A stretch of DNA of 8,024 nt from an uncultured Prevotella sp. (GTDB taxonomy: Bacteria > Bacteroidota > Bacteroidia > Bacteroidales > Bacteroidaceae), in assembly GCA_937874345.1 (NCBI GenBank), contig CALNBT010000225.1:1-8024 (forward strand), read 5' to 3'. A program made the translations under genes and the position numbers. Shown here in pieces: positions 1 through 7,369 of this stretch. The notes under the pieces are model-generated. The model ran no database searches. It was not told where the DNA came from and was given only the letters and a program-made list of their open reading frames with translations. Position 1 is the stretch's first letter. Each line of letters opens with the position of its first letter.

Positions 1-701
1 AAGACAACATCCTGTGTACTTTCTCCAAAGCCGCAAGAAGAATAAATATATCCTGTAGCCGTACTTTGGCTCTGGTGAGCCAACGAGCTTTTCAAATTAG
101 CATAATGTCCAGCAAAAGTATTCGCTGATGCCAAGTTGAAAATTAATTCTGCTCCAGCCAAAACCAACGAACTACTCGCATTGAAAGATTCCCATGGCTC
201 ATCGCACATTTCGATGCCAAACTTTACGCCTTCATCCGTAACAAAAATTTGAGGCAAAGAAGTTACTTTAACCATTTGACCAGCATAATGAATAGCAGTT
301 GTAATGATGTTTTCTCCAGAAACGAACCATCCATCTTCTGGATGTTTAAGTTGAGTCTTTGGGACAACACCCAATATTTGGCCTTTTTGAATGACCATCG
401 CACAATTTAACAAACTGTCATTTACAATAACAGGAAGCCCTACAATAGAAATAATGTCAAGCTTTCTGGTCAGATCAAGCAAATGTAATATTGCTTGTTC
501 GGCAGCATCCAACAAAAGATTTTGCTGGAAGATGTCTCCGCAACTACATGAAGTGATCCCTAACTCTGGAAAGACGATGATTTCAACGCCAAGTCCTTCG
601 GCCTGTACGATTTGAGACTCTGTTTGTTCAACGTTGTATTTGCAGTCTGCGACCTTTACTAAAGGAACCGCACTTGCTACTTTGACATAACCATAATCCA
701 T
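1..701 (-). CDS. nadE: Glutamine-dependent NAD(+) synthase, N-terminal glutaminase (nitrilase-fold) part; 3' end outside window
   Basis: Partial gene: the first 233 codons are present and the reading frame runs off the left edge. Family members of this type (about 640 residues) hydrolyse glutamine in an N-terminal nitrilase-fold domain and pass ammonia to a C-terminal ATP-dependent synthase domain that converts deamido-NAD to NAD in the cytoplasm. Only the glutaminase domain is visible. The nitrilase triad is intact: Glu46 in FPELGIT, Lys115 in VPKTQL and Cys166 in IEMCDEPW. The opening (MDYGYVKVASAVP, then VADCKYN) and the downstream GFGEST motif also fit Bacteroidales NAD synthases. The ATG at 699-701 is chosen because this conserved N-terminus begins there; no clear Shine-Dalgarno precedes it. 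Oddities: the segment after Lys115 is about four residues shorter than the usual PKTYLPNY..FYE form, and the usual CED motif reads CDE. It lies 51 bases after the Smr gene. A stand-alone nitrilase cannot be excluded because the synthase domain is not seen. Confidence 0.9.
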   Translation of the reverse strand, partial: MDYGYVKVASAVPLVKVADCKYNVEQTESQIVQAEGLGVEIIVFPELGITSCSCGDIFQQNLLLDAAEQAILHLLDLTRKLDIISIVGLPVIVNDSLLNCAMVIQKGQILGVVPKTQLKHPEDGWFVSGENIITTAIHYAGQMVKVTSLPQIFVTDEGVKFGIEMCDEPWESFNASSSLVLAGAELIFNLASANTFAGHYANLKSSLAHQSQSTATGYIYSSCGFGESTQDVV

Positions 702-752
702 GCTAATTGAATTTTAAAATGATGAATGAAATTTACTTTCTCTTTAATTAAT

Positions 753-1919
753 TTAATGTATTGTTACCTGTGTGGCACCATAACCATATTCTTGGAAACT
801 TGCATCTTGATAAGAATATTTCTTATATCGATAGTTTAACTCGTTGATGATGGAACGTCTCAAAACACCCTCACCTTTTCCATGAATAAAAATGACTCTC
901 TGCCCTTTTTTATCCTTATATTGAGCTAAGATGTCCTTAAATTTCTTCAACTGATAACGAAGGATATCTGTAGCATCCATTCCAATCATGGTATCCAAAA
1001 GTTCATCAGCATGAAGGTCAACAACCACAACGTCTTCGTCACCTCGACGTTTCGTCAAAAAAGGTTTTTGGTTCGTTTTCTTATCGTCATAACGCCTTAC
1101 ATAGGTTTCTGCCGAAGCACTTTGTTTTTGCGCGACAGAAGTGTGGTCTAGTGATACTTTCTGATACATCTCATTCTTCAATTGATTGACATCTACAACC
1201 AATGGACGAGCCACAACATCATTCTCTACGATGGTATAAAGAAGCGCCGGCTGCTCAAAGAAATCATTATCTTGGAAAGTATGCAACTTATAAAACTTCA
1301 CTGAGTCAATTCTAAATTGAGTATCCATCGTCGGCTTCAAAAGGAAAGATTTCTCTCGCTTATAAGCTATCACCTGAATAGCGACATGCTCCAGTTCATT
1401 CAGTTCTGCCCGACTGAACTGTTCAATGAATTCTTTTGTGTTAGGTTCTACCTCTTTGGTTGAACGTAAGGTCCAGTTCTTACCCTCAGCCGAAAGATAA
1501 GTATACCTGACATAATAATTACTATCATTGATAAAATAGCTCTCAAATGGAGTATTCGTCACATTTTTAATGTCAATTGGCACAAAAGCAAGGTAACAAC
1601 TCAACTGGTCACCACCTTTCCGTTCTTCAACCGGCGATCGAAATGTTATTTCCTTTTCTGCGGGATCGTCCTCTTGTTCTTCCTCCTCATCAGGGATTTC
1701 ACTAAGAGCACTCTTCATCGATGTCGGCTTTTGAACATTCGGTGCAACTACTTTACCTGTACTATAATCATCCGTTTGCACAACAATAACATCATTGATA
1801 GGGGTTGGAATTTGAAAACCATCTTCGTCCTCTACCAAAATGATATTTTTACCTTGAAAGCCAGCCACGGTACCACCCCCCGACTCGCTCAAGAATCTCA
1901 CTTTATCTCCAATTTTCAT
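753..1919 (-). CDS. DUF2027 domain protein with C-terminal Smr domain
   Basis: 388 residues, no signal peptide or membrane segment, so probably cytoplasmic. Residues 1-50 form a small basic beta domain (MKIGDKVRFL, then GGGTVAGF) as found at the start of DUF2027 proteins. Residues 74-92 are a very acidic linker (DEEEEQEDD). Residues about 105-240 form the central beta-rich DUF2027 region. Residues about 297-388 are a Smr domain with its two hallmark motifs, DLH at 301-303 and HGKGEG at 346-351 followed by LRRSI. Smr domains of the MutS2 and small MutS-related families bind or nick branched DNA, and some act on RNA at collided ribosomes; the role of this stand-alone Bacteroidales architecture is not known to me. 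The ATG at 1917-1919 is the first possible start, because the in-frame ATG nine bases upstream is followed directly by a stop. The gene lies 64 bases after queA. Confidence 0.9.
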   Translation of the reverse strand: MKIGDKVRFLSESGGGTVAGFQGKNIILVEDEDGFQIPTPINDVIVVQTDDYSTGKVVAPNVQKPTSMKSALSEIPDEEEEQEDDPAEKEITFRSPVEERKGGDQLSCYLAFVPIDIKNVTNTPFESYFINDSNYYVRYTYLSAEGKNWTLRSTKEVEPNTKEFIEQFSRAELNELEHVAIQVIAYKREKSFLLKPTMDTQFRIDSVKFYKLHTFQDNDFFEQPALLYTIVENDVVARPLVVDVNQLKNEMYQKVSLDHTSVAQKQSASAETYVRRYDDKKTNQKPFLTKRRGDEDVVVVDLHADELLDTMIGMDATDILRYQLKKFKDILAQYKDKKGQRVIFIHGKGEGVLRRSIINELNYRYKKYSYQDASFQEYGYGATQVTIH

Positions 1920-1943
1920 AGGCTACATTTTTTAACAACAAAA

Positions 1944-1956
1944 TGGTGGACCACCA
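1944..1956 (-). terminator. Short hairpin with T-rich tail after queA (weak terminator candidate)
   Basis: In the 64-base gap between queA and the Smr gene, the minus strand reads TGGTGGTCCACCA followed by TTTTGTTGTT. The 13-base palindrome can fold as a 5-bp GC-rich stem (TGGTG/CACCA) with a 3-base loop, and the T-rich run follows at once. This resembles a weak intrinsic terminator or attenuator separating queA from the two downstream genes. The stem is short and the tail is interrupted by G, so read-through is likely. It lies only 24 bases before the Smr ATG, so it could instead affect translation start. A weaker 5-bp inverted repeat (TATTC/GAATA, loop 5) lies at 1967-1981 next to the queA stop. 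Confidence 0.3.
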
Positions 1957-1983
1957 CCAACATCTCTATTCTGATGGAATAAA

Positions 1984-3282
1984 TCAAGGAATTAACAGGC
2001 TACTGTCTCCGTAACTCAAAAAACGAAAATCGTTTGAAAGAGCATAATCATATATTTTCTTCCAGTCTCCATGTACAAATGCACTGACCAATAGTAACAA
2101 AGTACTTTGTGGTTGGTGAAAATTGGTAATCAACATTTTGACAATCTTGTATTTGTATCCCGGGGCTATGATGATTTGTGTTGAAGAATGCAATGCGTCT
2201 AAATGGTTGCGATCGAGGTAATCCAAAACATTTTTAACAGCTTGCATGACTGAAATGTCTTGAACTAAATCGCCTTGCAGATCGGCTATTGTTCCGTCCT
2301 TATGGCGTCGTTCGTATGGATCCCACTGATTGACATGTAATTCATCCTCTGTTGCATCTGGATGAGTAGCAAGGTATACACCCATGTAATACAAACTCTC
2401 CAACGTGCGAACACTAGTAGTTCCTACTGCAATAGCACAAGCATGATGTTTAAGTAACTTTACCAGCGTTTGGCGATGCACACAAATATATTCGGTATGC
2501 ATATCGTGTTCTTGAATCTCTACACTCTTGACAGGTTTAAAGGTACCAGCACCAACATGAAGCGTTACTTCTTCACGATCAATGTCATGTTCATCCAACG
2601 ATTTCAACACATCTTCGGTGAAATGAAGTCCGGCTGTAGGTGCGGCTACTGAACCTTTAATTTTTGAATAAACTGTTTGATACGTTTTTTTATCACTCTC
2701 CTGCGTCTCTCGATTCAAGTAAGGTGGAATAGGAAGTTCTCCAATGGTCTCTAAAATTTCAGCAAAGCTGACATTCAATGCATTCCATTCAAAATCAATC
2801 CAATGATATGTATCGGGTGTCGTATGTATTGTAGCAGGCGAGGTCTTATTCAAAGAGACATCTTTACGTTGACTGACTGACAAAGTAAATACTTGGCCAT
2901 TGACGGTAAACGCTCGTTGAAGTTTCCCATCTTTCCACTTCTTCAGATTTCCAATCATACAGAACCAAGAACACTTCCCTCTAGACTGAAAAATCTGTTC
3001 ATAGTCAGTTGGCAAAGCTGGCTCCATCAAGAATACTTCAATAAGAGCCCCGGTACTTTTTTGGAAATGCATCCTGGCCTGAATAACTTTTGTGTTGTTG
3101 AAGACCATCAATGCATCTTTGGGCAGATATTCTGGCAAATGAAAGAAAATATCTTCGCTTACTTGTCCGTGATTATAAATAAGCAATTTGCTGTGATCAC
3201 GCTGGGACAAAGGAAATTTAGCTATTTTTTCTTCTGGTAAATCATATTGAAAATCGCTGATGTGTATATGCTTTGTTTTCAT
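1984..3282 (-). CDS. queA: S-adenosylmethionine:tRNA ribosyltransferase-isomerase (queuosine biosynthesis)
   Basis: QueA transfers and isomerises the ribosyl group of S-adenosylmethionine onto 7-aminomethyl-7-deazaguanine at position 34 of tRNAs with GUN anticodons, giving epoxyqueuosine. The 432-residue product carries the family motifs in order: FNNTKVIQAR (61-70), GELPIPPYLNR (181-191), YQTVYS (201-206), VAAPTAGLHF (212-221), LHVGAGTFKPV (241-251), HDMHTEY (259-265), VGTTSVRTLES (286-296), IIAPGYKYK (371-379), ITNFHQPQSTLLLLVSAF (385-402) and FLSYGDSSLL (421-430). It is longer than the E. coli enzyme (about 356 residues), mainly through an extra segment of roughly 55 residues (about 302-365, containing QWDPYERR) between the ESL and TQIIIAPG motifs; I believe Bacteroidota QueAs share this insert. 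Translation starts at ATG 3280-3282, 23 bases after the phosphatase gene. No other queuosine gene is visible nearby, so the linkage is probably not a pathway operon. Confidence 0.97.
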   Translation of the reverse strand: MKTKHIHISDFQYDLPEEKIAKFPLSQRDHSKLLIYNHGQVSEDIFFHLPEYLPKDALMVFNNTKVIQARMHFQKSTGALIEVFLMEPALPTDYEQIFQSRGKCSWFCMIGNLKKWKDGKLQRAFTVNGQVFTLSVSQRKDVSLNKTSPATIHTTPDTYHWIDFEWNALNVSFAEILETIGELPIPPYLNRETQESDKKTYQTVYSKIKGSVAAPTAGLHFTEDVLKSLDEHDIDREEVTLHVGAGTFKPVKSVEIQEHDMHTEYICVHRQTLVKLLKHHACAIAVGTTSVRTLESLYYMGVYLATHPDATEDELHVNQWDPYERRHKDGTIADLQGDLVQDISVMQAVKNVLDYLDRNHLDALHSSTQIIIAPGYKYKIVKMLITNFHQPQSTLLLLVSAFVHGDWKKIYDYALSNDFRFLSYGDSSLLIP

Positions 3283-3305
3283 GAATGTTTCTTAGTTTTT
3301 TATAT

Positions 3306-4004
3306 CTAGTACGAAATAATCAATGCCTTGATGACGGCAAAGATAATAGTCAATATGAAAATAGATACCACCATATCTATATCATTGGTGCTATATCCTG
3401 TACGGGTATATTGATTAGAAATATAATTCATTGGTAATGTAAGCCTCTTCAAAACTCGGTTACAGAGAAAGTAAGTAAAAAAGCCAACAGCTGCACCCCA
3501 CATCCATCCTGCCAAGACATCACTCACATAATGAACTCCCAAATATAATCTGGTATAGCTGTTGATGAAAGACCATATAAACATCACTGAACCCAATAGT
3601 TTACTTCTAACAAGGCAGAAGATAAAAATAGCGATGGAAAGGGTATTGGAAGCGTGTCCTGAAAAGAAGCTAAAAGAATTAGGCCGATAATTATTTACAA
3701 TATCGACTTGGTACTTCAATATAGGATCGTTACAAGGACGTATTCTTTCAACGATCGACTTCATCAAACCATCTGCCATCCCTGACGACAACAAAAAGCA
3801 CAGTGCCGAGAATCCTATAATGATCAATATTTGCACCATCGTTTCATTGTTCTTAATAATCAAATACAACAATGCCAAATAAAGAGGTATCCATAATGGG
3901 CTGGAAGTTAACGTTATCATTAACCCATCCAGGAATAATGAATCTGATCCATTGAAAACTCCTAGCAACTGGTGATCTATGTCTATGATGGCCTGTAAGT
4001 TCAA
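3306..4004 (-). CDS. PAP2-family membrane phosphatase, TTG start
   Basis: 232 residues, integral inner-membrane protein of the type 2 phosphatidic acid phosphatase superfamily. All three signature motifs are intact: K82-x6-R89-P90 (KSIVERIRP), S115-G116-H117 (FFSGHAS) and R152-x5-H158-xxx-D162 (TRLYLGVHYVSDV). The histidines and Asp162 are the expected catalytic residues. About six hydrophobic segments are seen (near 37-50, 57-77, 119-132, 136-149, 163-180 and 211-230). Members dephosphorylate undecaprenyl diphosphate, phosphatidate, phosphatidylglycerophosphate or lipid A; motifs alone do not tell which, so no gene symbol is given. The start is inferred as TTG at 4002-4004: no in-frame ATG lies between it and an upstream stop inside batDE, while the next ATG (residue 29) would remove an N-terminal region typical of the family (IDHQLLGVFNGSDSLFLD). 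The gene sits 20 bases after batDE, suggesting cotranscription. Confidence 0.88.
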   Translation of the reverse strand: MNLQAIIDIDHQLLGVFNGSDSLFLDGLMITLTSSPLWIPLYLALLYLIIKNNETMVQILIIIGFSALCFLLSSGMADGLMKSIVERIRPCNDPILKYQVDIVNNYRPNSFSFFSGHASNTLSIAIFIFCLVRSKLLGSVMFIWSFINSYTRLYLGVHYVSDVLAGWMWGAAVGFFTYFLCNRVLKRLTLPMNYISNQYTRTGYSTNDIDMVVSIFILTIIFAVIKALIISY

Positions 4005-4024
4005 AATATTATCTATGTTACGAC

Positions 4025-6625
4025 TTAAATTTCTTCAATCTGACTGGGTTTCAACCAGCCTTCTCTGCCATCTGGTAAACGAACTTCTCTCCAGTCCTTG
4101 AGTCCTTTATCAAGTATCTTTACTTTTGTACCTTCGTGTATGATAAAATCGTCGGTGCTTGTATTGGAAGGACTTTTCTTGACGGATACAGAGGGCGCGA
4201 TGACAACGGCGCCCATTCTATTATTAAGTCCTTTTCTTTGTTCATAAGCAAAAAAGTTACTGAAGACAAAAAGAGTAAAGAAGATGACTGCACCGTAAAA
4301 TCCCAGCTTCCGAAAAGTTACAGTTGGAGCGAACAAGAACATGAAGACTAGAATCAATACCAAAATGATGGATGTAATTGCCGTATATGCCCAGTTGTCA
4401 ACTCCTGTAAAATTGACAAGAGATTGATACCACGTCACAAAAAACATCTCACCTTCAGGGGTAATCTTGTCTATCGTTTTAGATGCAGCAATCTGCAAAT
4501 TATGACGTATATCAGCATCGCCTGGAGAAATCATACGCGCACGTTCGTACGCCAAAATTGACTGAGTAATGTTGTCTGTACGAAAATAGGCATTTCCCAA
4601 GTTATAATATAAGTCTGCACTAACACCATGTTTTAGCAATTCTTCGTAATCATGAATAGCCTGCTGATAATTACCTCTTTTATATTCAGAATCAGCATCA
4701 TTTTTTGTTATAGCAGAGACAGACAATGAGGTTATCAGCATGATACCCATCAAAAGTAACATATTGCCATTTCCAACAGGCTTGTCTTTCTTCTTGGCTG
4801 TCGTATTCATGACGTTTTCAATATCTGTAATAGCTGTCATGGCTGAAAAGAATGTTTTACTCATATTACCCGATGCGTCACCAGGAGCGTATCTCTCATA
4901 CTCACACTCATCAATAGCAGAAATAAATGTTGAAGTCGTGTTATCATCAACCCGATGAAGCCTTAAATTCTCCTCAATGTTTTCGCGTGAAAGCTTTTCA
5001 ACGGGGATATTCATTTTATCACCCACATAACCCCATAGCGCACGCAAAACTTCATCATAAAATTCATTCTGCTTGTTTTGAACCATTAATTGGTGAGCTT
5101 TCCTCAATCGCTTGGTTGCCATTTTATTTGCCTTTTTGCCTTTCATCTTAACGTTGTCGGCCTGATCAATTGCTCTTTTCCTAAAAACAATTAATAATAC
5201 AACAAATGTAATAAAAGGCACCAAAAGACATACCCAATAAGACATTGAACCAAAGAACGTTTCCTGTAGAATTATTTGTGTACCCTTCCCAATTTTCAGA
5301 TCATGAATGTCTGTATCTTTTTCCTGACTAAAATCAGAGATAGAACTGCTATTTCCTGATCCTTGTTTAACTTTTATCTTGAAGGATTGGGTCTTTATCG
5401 TCTGATATCTATTGGTCTCAACATTATAATAGGTAAATTCTATTGGAGGGATTTCATAATCTCCTCGGTTACGTGGAACCATTAAGATATCATAGACCAT
5501 ATTACCCTCAACGCCATTCGAGGTCAAACGAGTTTTATCAGTAACCTTTGCATCATATTTATCGAAATCCTTAGGGACAACGATTTGTGGCTCTTTAATC
5601 AACTTCAAGTTTCCCAATCCCCCAACAACAATACGCAAAGAAATGGGCTCGCCTGCTTTTACTTCATTATGATTCAAGGAAGCAGAGATATTGAACTTTC
5701 CTACCCCTCCAGAGAAATTAGCAGGACGTAATGGTAAAGGATCAACTTGCAATGTTATTCCAGGAGCCTTGATATCCTTCTTTACTTCAACATATCCAGA
5801 GCCTCCGTTGAAAAAAGCCTCAAAAGGATCAACATTTCTGTTTTGTTGAACAACGATACCCTTGAAAGTGATGCTTGGAATTTCCAATTTTCCAGTAATC
5901 TGTGGATACATGACATACTGGCTCCACGTAACGCAACGATAATTTCGGCCATGAACATTTTCAATGTGAAAACTCTTTTGCTGCGGTAACTTCACCTCTT
6001 GGGTATGAAAACCATTTAAATCAGGCATTTTTCCTTCAAGCTGAGTCAATTCTACCAGGGTATATACTTTATACGTAAGAAGAACAGGCTCCTGCTCATG
6101 CACGCGGCGTTTATTTGCACTAACCTTAATGAACAAGTCATTTCCCGAAATTCTATTGCCGGCACTTTTAACTTGAGCATCTTCATTATCATCACCATGC
6201 ATTGCTGGAGCACCTCCGCCATTATTATGTGCAGTGCCAGAAACTGTTAATTGGACGGATCTGGAAGAAATGGTCTTCCCATTGATGACAGCACGGGCAC
6301 CAGGAATGGTAAAAGTTCCGTGCTTTGATGCATAAAGGGTATAGGTATAAGTTATGGACGATGAGCTGCTAGTATGCCCATTGATCATTTGAAAACTCGA
6401 CTGACTTGAAGTATAAGGGCCGGCAATGATTTCAATTCCCGAAGGGATATTACCAGCCCTAAAGTCTTCAACCTGTTGCGTATTGATAGTATAAGACAAT
6501 CTGAAGTTCTCGCCGACAGATACACGCGAAGGTGCAGAGACCGAAATTGTTTGGGCACCGATTGGTGATAATCCCCAAACGATAGTCATCAAGCCTAGAA
6601 AGATTCGTCTAAAAAAACTATTCAT
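4025..6625 (-). CDS. BatD-BatE fusion protein of the aerotolerance (Bat) complex
   Basis: 866 residues joining two proteins that are separate genes in the classical bat operon. BatD part: signal peptide 1-25 (ending GAQ), three extracytoplasmic beta/Ig-like regions (about 26-130, 155-285, 290-420), a membrane segment 462-482, then a strongly basic cytoplasmic stretch (FRKRA, KKANK, KRLRK) and a helical region to about 605. BatE part: hydrophobic segment 621-638, two TPR repeats (about 642-667 and 670-703, with YYNLGNAYFR), membrane segments 744-766 and 773-793 joined by a short basic loop, and a bacterial SH3-like domain 802-866 ending in GREGWLKPSQIEEI. Charges predict the beta domains, TPRs and SH3 domain outside the cytoplasm and the 483-620 region inside. 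Bat proteins are thought to form a membrane complex for envelope stress or aerotolerance; the mechanism is unsettled. ATG 6623-6625 precedes the signal peptide, with AGGA about 12 bases upstream. The gene follows batC by 33 bases. No stop interrupts the frame; internal ATGs occur at residues 606 and 622. Confidence 0.92.
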   Translation of the reverse strand: MNSFFRRIFLGLMTIVWGLSPIGAQTISVSAPSRVSVGENFRLSYTINTQQVEDFRAGNIPSGIEIIAGPYTSSQSSFQMINGHTSSSSSITYTYTLYASKHGTFTIPGARAVINGKTISSRSVQLTVSGTAHNNGGGAPAMHGDDNEDAQVKSAGNRISGNDLFIKVSANKRRVHEQEPVLLTYKVYTLVELTQLEGKMPDLNGFHTQEVKLPQQKSFHIENVHGRNYRCVTWSQYVMYPQITGKLEIPSITFKGIVVQQNRNVDPFEAFFNGGSGYVEVKKDIKAPGITLQVDPLPLRPANFSGGVGKFNISASLNHNEVKAGEPISLRIVVGGLGNLKLIKEPQIVVPKDFDKYDAKVTDKTRLTSNGVEGNMVYDILMVPRNRGDYEIPPIEFTYYNVETNRYQTIKTQSFKIKVKQGSGNSSSISDFSQEKDTDIHDLKIGKGTQIILQETFFGSMSYWVCLLVPFITFVVLLIVFRKRAIDQADNVKMKGKKANKMATKRLRKAHQLMVQNKQNEFYDEVLRALWGYVGDKMNIPVEKLSRENIEENLRLHRVDDNTTSTFISAIDECEYERYAPGDASGNMSKTFFSAMTAITDIENVMNTTAKKKDKPVGNGNMLLLMGIMLITSLSVSAITKNDADSEYKRGNYQQAIHDYEELLKHGVSADLYYNLGNAYFRTDNITQSILAYERARMISPGDADIRHNLQIAASKTIDKITPEGEMFFVTWYQSLVNFTGVDNWAYTAITSIILVLILVFMFLFAPTVTFRKLGFYGAVIFFTLFVFSNFFAYEQRKGLNNRMGAVVIAPSVSVKKSPSNTSTDDFIIHEGTKVKILDKGLKDWREVRLPDGREGWLKPSQIEEI

Positions 6626-6658
6626 AGTGAAATTAATTCCTAAATTGTTGACAAAAGA

Positions 6659-7369
6659 CTACCAGTTATGCTGAAGCTTTCTCGAAGGTGGCTGCTGCAT
6701 CGCTTTTTTCATTCGCTGCTGTGTCGCATTTTCTTGTTGCATTGCCGCATTTAGCAATTGCTCAGCAGTTTCCTTCCTCATTCCGTCTTTTGGCTGTTTG
6801 TTTTGCTGGTCTTGCTGTTTATTCTGTTGCTTATTCTGTTTATCTTTCTGTTTTTGCTTGTCTTGGTTTTTGTCCTTATTTTTATCTTTTTGATTCTTAT
6901 TATTTTGCCCTCCACCATTCTTCTTTTGATTTTTTTGTTGGAGTTTGCACAATGCTAGGTTGTACCGGGTTTCGTTATCATTGGGGTTGTTCCTCAAGCT
7001 TTCTTTATAAGCTTCAATGGCTTCTCCGTACATTTGATGTTTTTGACAAATCCATCCAATATTATGGAATACTTTTGCCTTTCTTATTTTACTTTTTTCC
7101 AGTTTCCCTGCCTGTTGATATTGAACGATCGCTACAGAATCTTTCTGTTGCATCATCAAGGCACAACCTAAATTATATAATGCTTGGGCATTTTGTGAAT
7201 TGACTGAAAGAGCCTTTCGGTACTCTATTTCAGACTTGGGGTAATTTTGTTGCCTATACAATTTGTTGCCAGAACGAATCAGCTGTCTGTCATTCTGAGC
7301 TTTTATATTTTCTGCACCAAATATTGTGCATAACAATATAATAAGAATATATTTAATCAAACCTTTCAT
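6659..7369 (-). CDS. batC: BatC, exported TPR protein with Lys/Gln-rich tail
   Basis: 236 residues. An N-terminal signal peptide (about 1-25, ending IKAQ) directs it to the envelope. Three or so TPR units follow: about 28-60, 61-91 (ALYNLGCALM) and 98-133 (KVFHNIGWICQ, then YGEAIEAYKESL). Residues 144-193 are low-complexity Lys/Gln/Asn/Asp. The C-terminus (TAEQLLNAAMQQENATQQ, then SRKLQHNW) matches the short conserved helix and R/K-K-L-x-x-x-W ending that I recognise in BatC proteins. TPRs mediate protein contacts, so it probably bridges the BatA/BatB VWA proteins and BatD/E; this is inference from the operon. The ATG at 7367-7369 overlaps the batB stop in an ATGA arrangement, implying translational coupling. 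Assignment rests on architecture, C-terminal motif and position between batB and batDE. Confidence 0.92.
   Translation of the reverse strand: MKGLIKYILIILLCTIFGAENIKAQNDRQLIRSGNKLYRQQNYPKSEIEYRKALSVNSQNAQALYNLGCALMMQQKDSVAIVQYQQAGKLEKSKIRKAKVFHNIGWICQKHQMYGEAIEAYKESLRNNPNDNETRYNLALCKLQQKNQKKNGGGQNNKNQKDKNKDKNQDKQKQKDKQNKQQNKQQDQQNKQPKDGMRKETAEQLLNAAMQQENATQQRMKKAMQQPPSRKLQHNW
6791..6940 (-). repeat. Low-complexity Lys/Gln/Asn tract inside batC
   Basis: This part of batC encodes residues 144-193, almost wholly Lys, Gln, Asn and Asp (for example KDKNKDKNQDKQKQKDKQNK). At the DNA level it is a run of imperfect AAR/CAR/AAY/GAY codons, seen on the plus strand as repeated ttctg/cttg/tttgc-like units. 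Such tracts can change length by slippage in multiples of three. It probably forms a charged flexible linker between the TPRs and the conserved C-terminal helix. Confidence 0.75.

Noticed and set aside
391..615. Plus-strand open frame of 74 codons
   Set aside because: It lies antisense to the conserved glutaminase domain of nadE and its product has no recognisable motif.
702..752. Promoter for nadE (TAAATTTC resembles the Bacteroidota -7 element TAnnTTTG)
   Set aside because: The last base of the element differs and no TTG-type -33 element is found at the right distance. In an AT-rich gap this match is weak.
1674..1982. Plus-strand open frame of 102 codons covering the gap upstream of the Smr gene
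   Set aside because: Mostly antisense to the N-terminal half of the DUF2027/Smr gene. The product shows no domain, and the frame gives no reason to prefer it.
4002..4020. Promoter-like TATTTTG just before the phosphatase gene
   Set aside because: The spacing inside the element is one base too short, and a transcript starting there would begin downstream of the inferred TTG start.
5782..5964. Minus-strand frame of 60 codons inside batDE
   Set aside because: A different frame within the beta-domain region of BatD; no motif and no plausible initiation context.
6688..7203. Plus-strand open frame of 171 codons with a very hydrophobic, Phe/Leu-rich product
   Set aside because: It is the antisense shadow of batC: the Lys/Gln-rich codons read backwards as Phe/Leu/Val codons. 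batC has a signal peptide, TPRs and a family C-terminus in the other strand.
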